Assembly (NCBI RefSeq): GCF_963666195.1
Contig: NZ_OY762653.1
Location: 2,282,501-2,346,500, forward strand
Source of the DNA: Trichococcus shcherbakoviae
GTDB taxonomy: Bacteria > Bacillota > Bacilli > Lactobacillales > Aerococcaceae
Reading direction: 5' to 3'
DNA length: 64,000 nt
The position numbers and the translations under genes are program-made. Below the pieces are notes generated by a model. That model was not told the origin of the DNA. It worked only from the letters and a program-made list of their open reading frames with translations, and searched no databases. The first letter of the stretch is position 1. Each line of letters starts with the position of its first letter. Of the stretch, positions 1 to 8,743 are shown piece by piece.

Positions 1-1
1 A

Positions 2-1192
2 TTGGAAAATGGTATCCGCAATTTTGAGTTTCAAAATCCGACAAAAATAGTTTTCGGTAAAGACCAGATCAAGCGCATCAATGATTTGATTCCACAGGAC
101 GCGAAAGTATTGATTTTGTACGGCGGCGGCAGCGTCAAGAAATTCGGCACATTCGACCGCGTCGTCGAAGCCTTAGGCAACCGCGAGTGGGCTGAATTCG
201 GCGGCATCGAAGCGAATCCGACCTACGAAACGCTGATTCAGGCAGTCGACAAGATCAAAGCGGAAGGCTATGACTACTTGTTGGCAGTCGGCGGAGGCAG
301 CGTCATCGATGGCGTGAAATTCGTTGCGGCAGGTGCGGTGTTCGATGGCGATCCTGTCGATATGTTCGGCAGCGGTGTCGGCAAGGGCTTGCAGGTCACA
401 AAAGCATTGCCTTTCGGAACTGTCTTGACTTTGCCGGCCACTGCATCGGAAATGAACAACAATTCGGTTGTCACCTTTGTAGAAAAGCAAGCGAAAATCA
501 GTTTCGCCAGTCCACATACTTATCCACAATTTTCCATCCTGGAACCGGAAGCTACCTACACGTTGCCGAAGCGCCAACTGGCGAATGGTGTCATCGATTC
601 CTTTATCCATGTGATGGAGGCCTATCTGACTTATCCGATCGAGGCAAAAGTGCAGGATCGCTGGGCGGAAGGGCTGCTGCAGACATTGATCGAAATCGGC
701 CCGGACGTAGTCGATGAGGACAACCATGACTATGCGACCCGCGCCAATTTTATGTGGACAGCAACGAATGCGCTGAATCGCTTCATTTCACCAGGTGTTC
801 CCCAGGACTGGGCGACGCATCAACTGGGCCATGAAATGACGTTGGCATTCGGGATCGACCACGCGCGTACGTTATCGATTGTCCTTCCGGCCATGATGAA
901 AGTCCGCAAGCAGCAGAAGTGGGACAAACTGCTTCAGTATGCGGAACGCGTGTGGGATATCCGCGGTGATTCCAATCTGACCGATGAAGAAAAAATCGAT
1001 TTGGCGATCAAAAAGACCGAAGACTTCTTCGCTGGCCTTGGGGCACCGATCCGCTTCGCCGATGTCGATCTGGATGAAACCGACATTCCAGACCTTGTGG
1101 AAGCACTCGTCCGCCACAAGAAAGAGAACATTTCCGAGCGCGGTGACTTCACTACAGAGGATGCAAGAGCCGTTTATACAGCCGCACTTTAA
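2..1192 (+). CDS. iron-containing alcohol dehydrogenase (YqhD/butanol dehydrogenase type)
   Basis: Predicted cytosolic NAD(P)H-dependent alcohol dehydrogenase/aldehyde reductase of the iron-dependent (type III) family, 396 residues, the usual family length. The nucleotide-binding glycine motif GGGSVID is near residue 98. The metal-ligand region runs from GVIDSFIHVMEAY (Asp and His) to HQLGHEMTLAFGIDHARTL, which supplies the other histidines. The TTG at position 2 gives a sensible N-terminus (MENGIRNFEF), but the ribosome site lies outside the window, so the start cannot be confirmed. A hairpin terminator follows. The natural substrate cannot be read from the sequence; fermentative butyraldehyde, methylglyoxal-type or other aldehyde reduction are all possible. 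Confidence 0.9.
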   Translation: MENGIRNFEFQNPTKIVFGKDQIKRINDLIPQDAKVLILYGGGSVKKFGTFDRVVEALGNREWAEFGGIEANPTYETLIQAVDKIKAEGYDYLLAVGGGSVIDGVKFVAAGAVFDGDPVDMFGSGVGKGLQVTKALPFGTVLTLPATASEMNNNSVVTFVEKQAKISFASPHTYPQFSILEPEATYTLPKRQLANGVIDSFIHVMEAYLTYPIEAKVQDRWAEGLLQTLIEIGPDVVDEDNHDYATRANFMWTATNALNRFISPGVPQDWATHQLGHEMTLAFGIDHARTLSIVLPAMMKVRKQQKWDKLLQYAERVWDIRGDSNLTDEEKIDLAIKKTEDFFAGLGAPIRFADVDLDETDIPDLVEALVRHKKENISERGDFTTEDARAVYTAAL

Positions 1193-1218
1193 AATCTCTT
1201 CTATCTTTCATTACATCG

Positions 1219-1245
1219 AACTCCCTTTAACTGGGGAGTTTTTTT
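1219..1245 (+). terminator. terminator after the alcohol dehydrogenase
   Basis: Arms AACTCCC and GGGAGTT around a short loop are followed directly by a run of T, the form of a Rho-independent terminator. Confidence 0.8.
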
Positions 1246-1362
1246 GTGCATTTTGCTCATGTTAATTTAATAATTTTTAAAACTAACATAGTGGCACTCT
1301 ATAATCTATGGTAATATTGAAGAAAGAGAGCATCGGAGTCAACAGGAAAGAAGGGTTGCCAA

Positions 1363-3363
1363 TTGGAGAATAACGAGAGCATTTTCGATACAATTTGCCG
1401 GATGCGGGATGAACAGCCGGGTCTGCCTTATCGGTTCCAGGATGAGCGGACGGCTGGGCAAAAAGATGTGCTTTATGTCCTTGCATCCGAAGGGATCCCG
1501 TTTTGGCGGAAAGAGGATTTGGCGAAGGAGTGCTGCGGCATCCTCAAGGACCTCGTCCACAAAGAAGAGGCGATCCTGACAGACCCTGTTCTGCGCCATT
1601 TTCTGGAGCATTATCCGATCTGCAGTTATTTCCTTGAATTGCGCGAAAGAGTGAGGATTACTTTGGAAGCGGAATCAGGCGCACGGGAGCGGTTGTACCA
1701 TCTCGGCATGCGGCTCGCCCGCAGCGGCACCGATCCGGAACAGGTGAAACTGGGCATCATCCTTCTGGGCTTCTTTCCGTATGATACTACCAAACAGATC
1801 ATGCGCACACTGGGTTACCACAGCGAGTACACTTTGTACGTGCTCGAGAGCATCCAGTATGTTTTCCCGCTGCAGAACAATTTCATCTTCGAATTGGCCA
1901 AGCAAACTGTCGGTTACGGAAAACTGGCGGCCATGTTCCTGCTGAAGCCGGTCACTTGGGAGCAGCAACACTGGATGATGCATGAAGGCATCAAGAGCGA
2001 TTTCCTCGCCAACATCTACGCCAATCTCTGCATCCAGAAAACGGATATGCGCGCCTATTTCAAAAAGACCGAGATCACTGCAGCCAATTTCACGGATTTC
2101 GCTTATCTGATCTGTTACGCCGACTACAACAATGACAGCTTGACCCTCGATGCCCAGCTGGACTTCCTGTATAAGTTCATCGACAAGCGTGATTATGCGG
2201 CAAGCTTCATCGATCTGGGCGCGCTCGTCAGCATCTGGTATCAGGCAGTCGACTATTGGCAACAGGATTACGACTTCATCAGTCAAAATGAAACGAAATA
2301 CCGCCGCACCAAAACCATGTGGGATACCCGCATCGCCCGCTACGAAAAGCTGGTGCATAAAGTTGAGAGTTTCCTGCATCAGCCTAAATGGCGCCACATC
2401 GTCTATCAGGAAATTTCCGCCCCGAAGGAATCGGATAGTCTGATTATGAAAGTGCTCGTCTATCTGAACATGCACCCCGATTTTCCGGCTTTCATGGAAG
2501 TGCTGAGTAGGCAACCGTTGGGATTCAACATGCTGGATTTCTTCCTGAAAATCAATCCCGAATTCTATTTCGACGATGTCTGCGAATACCTGGAAGCGAT
2601 CCTGAACCCGGAGCTCTACACGCTCCCTCTGGAAACCGAAGAGCCGGAAAATCCGAGCGTCACGGATCTGATGCGCGCCGACGAATGGTTGCTGCGCCTG
2701 TTCGAAGTGATGAGCGAGAAACGCAAATACAACGAAGCCTGGTGCATCCGCGGCATCCATTACCGTCATGCCGGCGTGCGCAAAAAAGCGGCGCAGGTGC
2801 TGCAACAGCACAGGAAAAAATGGTCCGACCAGGTGGAACATGAACTCCGGATTGCGCTTGAGAAGGAGCCGAACATCAAACTGAAGCGGCAGATCGACAG
2901 ACTCTTGCAGCCGGAAAATCTGAAGAACCAAAAAGAAAGTCGTTATCTGAAGGCAAAGCAGCCGCCGTTGAGCCATGCCCACACGGACAAGGAATTGCTG
3001 CATACCTATATCGCCGGCACGCAGTTTCATGAGCTGAGTGGAGTCGCCGATTTCCTGAAACCGGGAGATTTGCTGCAGCTTGTCCGCGAGGCCGATAATT
3101 CCTATGACGCGAATGCCATCGCCGTTGCGACCCAAGCCGGCTACATGCTGGGTTATGTGCCGCGCTCGGAGAATCCCGTCCTGGCCAGTCTGCTCGATGC
3201 CGAGGAGCGTCTTTATGCGATCCTTGAATCGCCGACAGTCGAGATGGAACGGCCGAAAATCACGATTGTCCTGAAACGCACCTTTTTCCAAGCGCAACCG
3301 AATGAGCAGGGCCAAGGCATCATCCTGCCGTTCCCACCGCCAAAGAAAAAGAAATACGAATAA
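1363..3363 (+). CDS. HIRAN-domain protein of unknown function
   Basis: A 666-residue protein. The last 110 residues or so (about 545-650) resemble a HIRAN domain, with TYIAGTQFHE, LVREADNSYDANAIAV and GYMLGYVPR. HIRAN domains are known from SWI/SNF helicases such as HLTF and from stand-alone bacterial proteins, and can bind DNA ends. The first 540 residues are helix-rich, soluble and not recognised; they have no helicase or nuclease motif that I can see. The start is TTG at 1363, preceded by AGGAAAGAAGG; a -10-like TATAAT lies at 1310-1315. It appears to be a single-gene unit ending at a strong terminator. A DNA-repair or stalled-fork role is only a guess from the HIRAN domain. Confidence 0.8.
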   Translation: MENNESIFDTICRMRDEQPGLPYRFQDERTAGQKDVLYVLASEGIPFWRKEDLAKECCGILKDLVHKEEAILTDPVLRHFLEHYPICSYFLELRERVRITLEAESGARERLYHLGMRLARSGTDPEQVKLGIILLGFFPYDTTKQIMRTLGYHSEYTLYVLESIQYVFPLQNNFIFELAKQTVGYGKLAAMFLLKPVTWEQQHWMMHEGIKSDFLANIYANLCIQKTDMRAYFKKTEITAANFTDFAYLICYADYNNDSLTLDAQLDFLYKFIDKRDYAASFIDLGALVSIWYQAVDYWQQDYDFISQNETKYRRTKTMWDTRIARYEKLVHKVESFLHQPKWRHIVYQEISAPKESDSLIMKVLVYLNMHPDFPAFMEVLSRQPLGFNMLDFFLKINPEFYFDDVCEYLEAILNPELYTLPLETEEPENPSVTDLMRADEWLLRLFEVMSEKRKYNEAWCIRGIHYRHAGVRKKAAQVLQQHRKKWSDQVEHELRIALEKEPNIKLKRQIDRLLQPENLKNQKESRYLKAKQPPLSHAHTDKELLHTYIAGTQFHELSGVADFLKPGDLLQLVREADNSYDANAIAVATQAGYMLGYVPRSENPVLASLLDAEERLYAILESPTVEMERPKITIVLKRTFFQAQPNEQGQGIILPFPPPKKKKYE

Positions 3364-3383
3364 GAAAAAGAAAAGCGGAACGA

Positions 3384-3419
3384 AGAGGAACACCGAAAGA
3401 ACAGGGTGTTCCTCTTTTT
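3384..3419 (+). terminator. terminator after the HIRAN gene
   Basis: An 11-bp perfect stem (AGAGGAACACC / GGTGTTCCTCT) is followed by TTTTT. Confidence 0.85.
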
Positions 3420-3501
3420 GCGCGGAAATGAACTTGACTATTTCGCGGGAAAGTCGAAAATGGGAAGAGAGCATTAAATTGACAGAAGGGGGAGCAAATA
3501 T

Positions 3502-4005
3502 ATGAATTTTGGGAAACTGTTGGGGACTTTGATTGTGGCATTCATCGGAGGCTGGGCTGGGATCCGTTTCCGCGTGCCGGCCGGAGGGATGATCGGTTCG
3601 CTGATCGCAGTCGCCATCTACAATTATTTTTCGCAGATGGGCTATATGCCGGCCAATCTGAAGATCATCGGTCAGATCATCATCGGCGGGACCATCGGCA
3701 TGAACTTCACGAAAAGCAGCTTGGCCGAAATGAAACAGGTGTTTTTCCCTGCCGTTACTTCCGTACTGATTTTGTTGACGGTCGGAGTGATTGCGGGCTA
3801 CATCCTGCACAAAGTGGCTGGAATCGATCTGATCACAGCCTTGCTTGGGACTTCACCGGGCGGATTGACGGATATGACCATCCTGGCGGCGGCTTTTGAG
3901 GCGGACACGATCGTCGTCTCCTCCATCCATCTCGTCCGGCTATTCTCTGTCATACTGTTGATGCCGATCTTTGTCCGATTCATCAGCACGTACATAAATA
4001 AATAA
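3502..4005 (+). CDS. AbrB-family (AbrB duplication) membrane protein, half-size
   Basis: An integral membrane protein of 167 residues with about five hydrophobic segments. It matches one unit of the membrane AbrB/ammonia-monooxygenase-regulator family (not the DNA-binding AbrB); typical glycine-rich motifs are VPAGGMIGSLIAVA and LGTSPGGLTDMTILA. Family members are usually about 350 residues with two such units, so this is a single-unit form that would be expected to dimerise or pair with another half. No second half lies next to it. The start ATG follows GAAGGGGGAGC. The transport substrate is unknown. Confidence 0.8.
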   Translation: MNFGKLLGTLIVAFIGGWAGIRFRVPAGGMIGSLIAVAIYNYFSQMGYMPANLKIIGQIIIGGTIGMNFTKSSLAEMKQVFFPAVTSVLILLTVGVIAGYILHKVAGIDLITALLGTSPGGLTDMTILAAAFEADTIVVSSIHLVRLFSVILLMPIFVRFISTYINK

Positions 4006-4022
4006 GCAAAAATGGCCGTTTC

Positions 4023-4200
4023 GAAGAATCGGACAAGCGCAATGCGTTTGGAGCACTGTTTGTCCGATAACCGCGAAGAATCGGACAAGCGCAATGCGTT
4101 TGGAGCACTGTTTGTCCGATAACCGTGAAGAATCGGACAACCGCAACAAAAAAGCGACGCCGTTTGTCCGATAACCGTGAAGAATCGGACAACCGCAACA
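4023..4200. repeat. 52-bp-period hairpin array, TGTCCGAT family (array 1)
   Basis: The motif GAAGAATCGGACAA begins at 4023, 4075, 4127 and 4179, an exact 52-bp step. Each unit carries an inverted repeat, TTGTCCGAT then an 11-base loop (AACCGYGAAGA) then ATCGGACAA, separated by a spacer. Spacers 1 and 2 are identical (containing GCGTTTGGAGCACTG) while the third differs in sequence but not in length. It lies between the convergent ends of the AbrB-like and DegV genes. No open reading frame or known RNA is evident. Confidence 0.9.
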
Positions 4201-4205
4201 AAAAA

Positions 4206-4237
4206 GCGGCCGTCTCCAAGAGACGGCCGCTTTTTTT
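4206..4237. terminator. terminator between convergent AbrB-like and DegV genes
   Basis: Ten-base arms GCGGCCGTCT and AGACGGCCGC are followed by seven T on the plus strand and preceded by a run of A, so it can work in both directions. Confidence 0.85.
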
Positions 4238-4254
4238 GACTGAAGCAACTATTG

Positions 4255-5106
4255 TTATTCGTATTTCTTCAGGAAGAACAAGCCCAGCGTCCCCAGCCCG
4301 GTATGCGAGCTGATCGTGGAACCGATCGTGTTCACATAGATGCGGCGCGGATGGAAATGCTCTTCGATGTATTGACGCATTTCTTCGACTGCTTCGGCAT
4401 CGTCGCTGTGGCAAAGGAAAACGTTCTGTTCCTGGATCATGTCCGCTTCATCGCGCAAGCGTTCATACATCCGGTTCAGGACCTTTTTGCGCCCGCGCAG
4501 TTTTTCGACGGGTACCAATTCACCATTGATGACTTCCAATAACGGTTGGATATTCAGCAAGCCCCCAAAAAAGGCGCTGGATTTCGAAAGTCGGCCGCCT
4601 TCGGCAAGATAATTCAAATCCTTGACCGTAAACAGAGATACGACGTTGGCAGACGTGAAACGGACACGCGATTCAATCTCATCCAAAGTAAAACCAGCCT
4701 CGCGCATTTCGATTGCTTCTACGACGGACAAGCCTTCACCGACGGAAGCACTCATGGAGTCGACAATCCGCAGATCAAAGTCCGGGAACTCCTCTTTCAG
4801 TTGTTGGTAAGCCAGATAAGCGGCCTGGTAAGTGCCGGAAAGTTTGGCGGAAAGGGAAATATAGATGCCCGATTCGCCGGCTTCCGCCGCTTTCCGGAAA
4901 CCTGAAAGGAATTTCTCCAATGACACTTGGCTCGTTTTCGGATGACCGCCGCGTGCGATCATTTCGTAGACTTTATCGGCTTGGATTTCGATTATATCTT
5001 CGTATTCGCCGGTATCCAGCAGAGTGGTCAACGGGAAGACTTCCACATCATTCTCCTGCAGATAGGCATAGGCCAGATCACAAGCACTATCGGTAAATAT
5101 TTTCAT
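4255..5106 (-). CDS. DegV-family fatty-acid-binding protein
   Basis: A soluble protein of 283 residues of the DegV/FakB family, which bind a single fatty acid; FakB members present it to the FakA kinase for phosphorylation and entry into phospholipid synthesis. Family marks are KIFTDSACDL at the N-terminus, TSQVSLEKFLSGF near residue 80 and VDSMSASVGEG near 135. I place the start at the ATG ending at 5106 because AGGAGGCG lies 8 bases upstream; an upstream in-frame ATG would add 11 residues without a ribosome site. A promoter with TATACT sits near 5159-5164. No fakA gene is nearby, so whether it works as FakB is inference. Confidence 0.85.
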   Translation of the reverse strand: MKIFTDSACDLAYAYLQENDVEVFPLTTLLDTGEYEDIIEIQADKVYEMIARGGHPKTSQVSLEKFLSGFRKAAEAGESGIYISLSAKLSGTYQAAYLAYQQLKEEFPDFDLRIVDSMSASVGEGLSVVEAIEMREAGFTLDEIESRVRFTSANVVSLFTVKDLNYLAEGGRLSKSSAFFGGLLNIQPLLEVINGELVPVEKLRGRKKVLNRMYERLRDEADMIQEQNVFLCHSDDAEAVEEMRQYIEEHFHPRRIYVNTIGSTISSHTGLGTLGLFFLKKYE

Positions 5107-5245
5107 CAGTAACGCCTCCTCTAGCGCGAGTTCTTTCACGGGATATTCCGTGGACTACTCTACAGTATAACACGTTTCGGCCGTTTGGAAAATTTCAGCG
5201 CTACGGCTTCATGAAGTGGGCCGGAGCGGAGTCAGGAACAATCGG

Positions 5246-7030
5246 TCAATCGTTCAATTCGCCGAGTTCCTCTTTGATCAGCAGCGCCGTCTTCTCGGGG
5301 ATGCCCAATGCTTTGAGGTCTTCGTAGCTGGCTTCGCGGATGTTCTTCATCGTCTTGAAATGCTTCAGGATCTTCGTGCGGGTTTTCGGCCCGACGCCTT
5401 CGATCTGGTCCAATTGCGAAGCGATGCTGTTCTTGGCGCGCACTTGGCGGTGGAAGGTGATTGCGAAGCGGTGGACCTCTTCTTGGATCCGCTGCACAAG
5501 ATGAAAGGCTTGGCTGTTCGGACTGAGTTCCACGATTTCATCCTTCTCGCCGAAGATGAGCGAAGAAGTCTTGTGCTTCGTGTCCTTGACCATGCCAGCC
5601 ACCGGTATGTCCAGTCCGAGCTCGTCCTCAAGCACTTCCTTGGCGGCATGCACCTGCACTTTGCCGCCGTCCATCAGGATCAGATCAGGCATGGCGCGTC
5701 CTTCGCGCAGCAAACGGCTGTAGCGGCGGCGGATGACTTCCTGCGTCGTCGCGAATTCATTGCTGCCTTCGACAGTTTTGACTTTGTATTTCCGGTAGTT
5801 TTTGCGTTCCGGCTTGCCGTCCTTGTAGACGACCATCGCTGAGACCGGGTTGGTTCCCTGGATGTTCGAATGGTCGAACGACTCGATAATCTCCAGATAT
5901 TCGATGCCGAGCGCCTCCGAAAGTTCCTGGATGGCGCCGACCGTCTTGTGGGTGTCGCGCTCGATCAGCATGAACTTCTCAGTCAGCGCCAGTTCGCTGT
6001 TCGTGATCGCAAGATCGAGGATGCTGCGCTTGCTGCCGCGGACAGGCGTGTGCACTTTCGTTCCGAGCGCTTCCTGCAGCAGCTCGGTATCGACGCCTTT
6101 CGGTACGAGGACTTCCTGCGGCAGGATGTGATTGGGATCCTGATAGAACTGCATGATGAAGGAAGCCAGCTCTTCCTCCGGCGTGTCGTAGCAAGGGAAA
6201 AGGGCAGCTTCGCGCTTGATGATCGAAGACTGCCGCAGCAGGAACACCTGGATCGACAGCCAACCTTTGTCCATATGGAAGGCGAAGACGTCGCGGTTTG
6301 TGTAGTCGCGGGACATGACCGTCTGTTTTTCGACAGTCGCCTCGATGTAGCTGATCTGATCGCGGTAATCGGCAGCCTGTTCGAAGTTCAGGCTGTCGGC
6401 GGCGCGGTGCATCTTTTCCCGCAGATCCTTTTTGATTTCCTTGACTTCGCCGTTCAGGAAAGCGGCGATCCGTTTGATCTGGGCATCGTATTCCTCTTTA
6501 GACACCTCATGGTCGCAGCAGCCGATGCATTGGCCCATATGGTAATAAAGGCAGGCGCGTTTGGAATTCTTGGCGCACTTGCGCAGCGGGTAGATCTTCT
6601 GGATGAATTCCTGCGTCTCCGTCGCCGCGTAGACGTGCGGATAGGGACCGAAGTAGATGCCGCCGTCATCCTCGACAGTCGAAGTGATGAGAAGCTGCGG
6701 ATCCTTTTCGTTCGTGACCTTCAGATAGGGATACATCGTCCCTTGCTTCAGCTTGATGTTGTATTTGGGCTGGTAACGCTTGATCAGGTTGATCTCCAGC
6801 AGCAGCGATTCCTTGTTCGTTTTGGTGACGATCGTTTCGAACCGGTCGATGTCCGCGACCAACAGCTGCGTCTTGCCTTCGTGCTTGCTGTGGAAGTACG
6901 ATTTCACGCGGTTCTTCAGATTTTTGGCCTTGCCGATGTAGATGATTTCGTCATCCTTGTCCCGCATGATGTAGCAGCCGGGCAAGTCGGGCAGCAACGC
7001 CAATTTTTGGTTGATTTCTTCTCTGCTCAT
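5246..7030 (-). CDS. uvrC: excinuclease ABC subunit C
   Basis: Subunit of the UvrABC nucleotide-excision repair nuclease that cuts on both sides of a DNA lesion. The 594 residues show the full family order: GIY-YIG nuclease domain at the N-terminus (GCYIMRDKDD, IIYIGKAKNLKNRV), a cysteine cluster near 160-180, a UVR motif near 200-235 (AADSLNFEQAADYRDQI), the RNase H-like endonuclease domain (LILMDGGKVQVHAA) and a C-terminal helix-hairpin-helix pair (IEGVGPKTRTKIL). The ATG at 7030 gives the standard MSREEINQKL start; the longer frame upstream lacks a ribosome site. It is divergent from the MFS gene, with TATACT as a likely -10 near 7060-7070. Confidence 0.95.
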   Translation of the reverse strand: MSREEINQKLALLPDLPGCYIMRDKDDEIIYIGKAKNLKNRVKSYFHSKHEGKTQLLVADIDRFETIVTKTNKESLLLEINLIKRYQPKYNIKLKQGTMYPYLKVTNEKDPQLLITSTVEDDGGIYFGPYPHVYAATETQEFIQKIYPLRKCAKNSKRACLYYHMGQCIGCCDHEVSKEEYDAQIKRIAAFLNGEVKEIKKDLREKMHRAADSLNFEQAADYRDQISYIEATVEKQTVMSRDYTNRDVFAFHMDKGWLSIQVFLLRQSSIIKREAALFPCYDTPEEELASFIMQFYQDPNHILPQEVLVPKGVDTELLQEALGTKVHTPVRGSKRSILDLAITNSELALTEKFMLIERDTHKTVGAIQELSEALGIEYLEIIESFDHSNIQGTNPVSAMVVYKDGKPERKNYRKYKVKTVEGSNEFATTQEVIRRRYSRLLREGRAMPDLILMDGGKVQVHAAKEVLEDELGLDIPVAGMVKDTKHKTSSLIFGEKDEIVELSPNSQAFHLVQRIQEEVHRFAITFHRQVRAKNSIASQLDQIEGVGPKTRTKILKHFKTMKNIREASYEDLKALGIPEKTALLIKEELGELND

Positions 7031-7171
7031 CCGTTTCAATCCTTTTACTTTTAGTTGAGAATAGTATAACATGAATGGAAACATACGTTCAGCCGTTTGA
7101 TTCCAAATGAAGGTGAACGCAGTCATTTTGGGGACACATCACCGTGCCCACAGCAAGGAAGTGAAAGTAGT

Positions 7172-8419
7172 GTGATAAAGAATATGAAATATGAAAAGTG
7201 GCAGCGTCAAACGGCTCTCTTTCTGGGCAGTCAGACGATTTCCCTGTTCGGCTCGTCGCTTGTCCAATACGCGATATTCTGGTATCTGACCTTGGAAACG
7301 CAGTCCGGCGTCATCATGACCTTGTCGACCATCTTCGGTTTTCTGCCGACTTTCTTCATCTCTCCATTCGCTGGGGTGTGGGCCGACCGCTATAACCGGA
7401 AGCGCCTGATCGTCCTTTCCGACGGCATCACCGCGCTCTCGACATTGGTGCTGGTCCTGCTGTTTTTGGCCGGGCAGCGCTCGATCTGGATTCTGTTGGC
7501 GACATCGGCCATCCGCGCGATAGGGGCGGGCATCCAGATGCCGGCGGTCGGCGCCATCCTGCCGCAGATCGTGCCGGAAAAGGAATTGACCCGGATCAAC
7601 GGGCTCAACGGCAGCATCCAGGCCGTCGTCATGCTGGTTTCGCCGATGATCAGCGGCGCGCTTTACCAATTTGCGCCGATGGAAGGCATTTTCATGATCG
7701 ATATCGTTACAGCGGCTTTGGCGATCGCCATCATGGTGTTCCTGCTGAAAGTCCCGACGCATGAAAAAGCCAGCCAGGAACAGGTCAGCAATTACCTGCA
7801 GGACATGAAGCTCGGCTTCCGCTACATCCAAAATCACGCCTTCATCAAAAGGCTGTTCCTCTATTTTTCGCTTGCCTTCTTGATGGCCGCTCCGGTGTCG
7901 TTCCTTTCCCCTTTGCAGGTGGCGCGCTCGTTCGGCGACGACGTCTGGCGCTTGACGGCGATCGAAATCGCCTTTTTCATCGGGATGATAGGCGGCGGCC
8001 TCTGGATCGCCTCATGGGGCGGCTTCAAGAACCGGATCCATTCCATCGCTTTTGCGATCGGAGCCATGGGCCTGTGCACTTTCGGGATGGGTGTCATCCC
8101 GAATTTCTGGATCTACCTCTTCCTGATGGGTCTCGTCGGCCTCGTCATCCCGTTGCTGAACGCGCCGAGCATGACGCTGCTGCAGGAAAAGATCGAGGAA
8201 GATTTCCTCGGCCGGGTCTTCGGTGTCCAAAGCATGGTCTCCAGTTCGATGATGCCGTTGGGGATGCTGATCTTCGGACCGCTTGCGGACCGGATGGCGA
8301 TCGAAATCCTGATGGCCGTATCAGGCGCGTTGCTGATGGTCGTGGCCTTCTTCGCAATCCGTGACCGGGTACTGTTGGAGGCCGGCAAGCCGGAACCTTC
8401 GAACACCGGGAAAGAATGA
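7172..8419 (+). CDS. MFS exporter (EntS/MefA-like)
   Basis: A 12-helix major facilitator superfamily protein of about 415 residues in the MFS_3 group, which includes macrolide (Mef) and siderophore (EntS) exporters. The N-terminus has the typical TALFLGSQTISLFGSS, followed by the cytoplasmic loop motif WADRYNRKRLIV. I chose GTG at 7172 because AAGGAAG lies about 10 bases upstream; the ATG at 7184 is an alternative, and the longer frame from 7097 runs back towards the uvrC promoter. The substrate cannot be inferred; drug or metabolite export are both plausible. Confidence 0.85.
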   Translation: MIKNMKYEKWQRQTALFLGSQTISLFGSSLVQYAIFWYLTLETQSGVIMTLSTIFGFLPTFFISPFAGVWADRYNRKRLIVLSDGITALSTLVLVLLFLAGQRSIWILLATSAIRAIGAGIQMPAVGAILPQIVPEKELTRINGLNGSIQAVVMLVSPMISGALYQFAPMEGIFMIDIVTAALAIAIMVFLLKVPTHEKASQEQVSNYLQDMKLGFRYIQNHAFIKRLFLYFSLAFLMAAPVSFLSPLQVARSFGDDVWRLTAIEIAFFIGMIGGGLWIASWGGFKNRIHSIAFAIGAMGLCTFGMGVIPNFWIYLFLMGLVGLVIPLLNAPSMTLLQEKIEEDFLGRVFGVQSMVSSSMMPLGMLIFGPLADRMAIEILMAVSGALLMVVAFFAIRDRVLLEAGKPEPSNTGKE

Positions 8420-8431
8420 AACTAAAGACTG

Positions 8432-8459
8432 GAGCTGCCGCATTTGGCAGCTCTTTTTT
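8432..8459 (+). terminator. terminator after the MFS gene
   Basis: Perfect arms GAGCTGCC and GGCAGCTC are followed by TTTTTT. Confidence 0.85.
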
Positions 8460-8463
8460 GTGC

Positions 8464-8650
8464 TTGTCCGATACTATGCGTTTATCGGACAAGCAGCGCC
8501 TGATGTATACGGCGGATGTCCGATACTTTGCGGTTATCGGACAAATAGTGCTCTAAGTGCTATGCGGTTGTCCGATATTTTATGGTTATCGGACAAGTAG
8601 CGCTTCAAACGCGACGCGGTTGTCCGATACTATGCGTTTATCGGACAACC
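8464..8650. repeat. 52-bp-period hairpin array, TGTCCGATA family (array 2)
   Basis: TGTCCGATA begins at 8465, 8517, 8569 and 8621, three exact 52-bp steps. Each is followed by a 9-base loop and TATCGGACA, giving a near-perfect 9-10 bp stem. Spacers (for example AGCGCTTCAAACGCGACGCGG) are reverse-complement relatives of the array 1 spacer, so this is the same element in the other orientation. It fills most of the 324-base gap between the convergent MFS and nrdJ genes; the rest of the gap is two terminators. Confidence 0.9.
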
Positions 8651-8694
8651 GAAGCGCAAGCCAAGCAGAAAAGCATGATTGTCGGCAAACCACA

Positions 8695-8734
8695 AAGAAG
8701 AACCCGTCCAAAAATCAGACGGGTTCTTCTTCAT
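8695..8734. terminator. bidirectional terminator after nrdJ
   Basis: Fourteen-base arms AAGAAGAACCCGTC and GACGGGTTCTTCTT surround a 9-base loop. In the leftward direction it lies just downstream of the nrdJ stop. Confidence 0.8.
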
Positions 8735-8743
8735 TTGATCAGT

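Noticed and set aside
1675-3810. Long leftward open frame of 711 codons opposite the HIRAN gene
   Set aside because: It lies antisense to a well-supported gene, has low-complexity His/Gln/Phe-rich sequence typical of a mirror frame and has no ribosome site or known domain.
4023-4200. CRISPR array reading of the 52-bp-period repeats
   Set aside because: The conserved part is an inverted repeat, spacers are themselves repeated or related between arrays, unit number is only three to five, and there are no cas genes in the window.
5870-7054. Rightward open frame of 394 codons opposite uvrC
   Set aside because: Pure antisense shadow of uvrC; composition rich in Asp, Val, Leu and Phe without domains.
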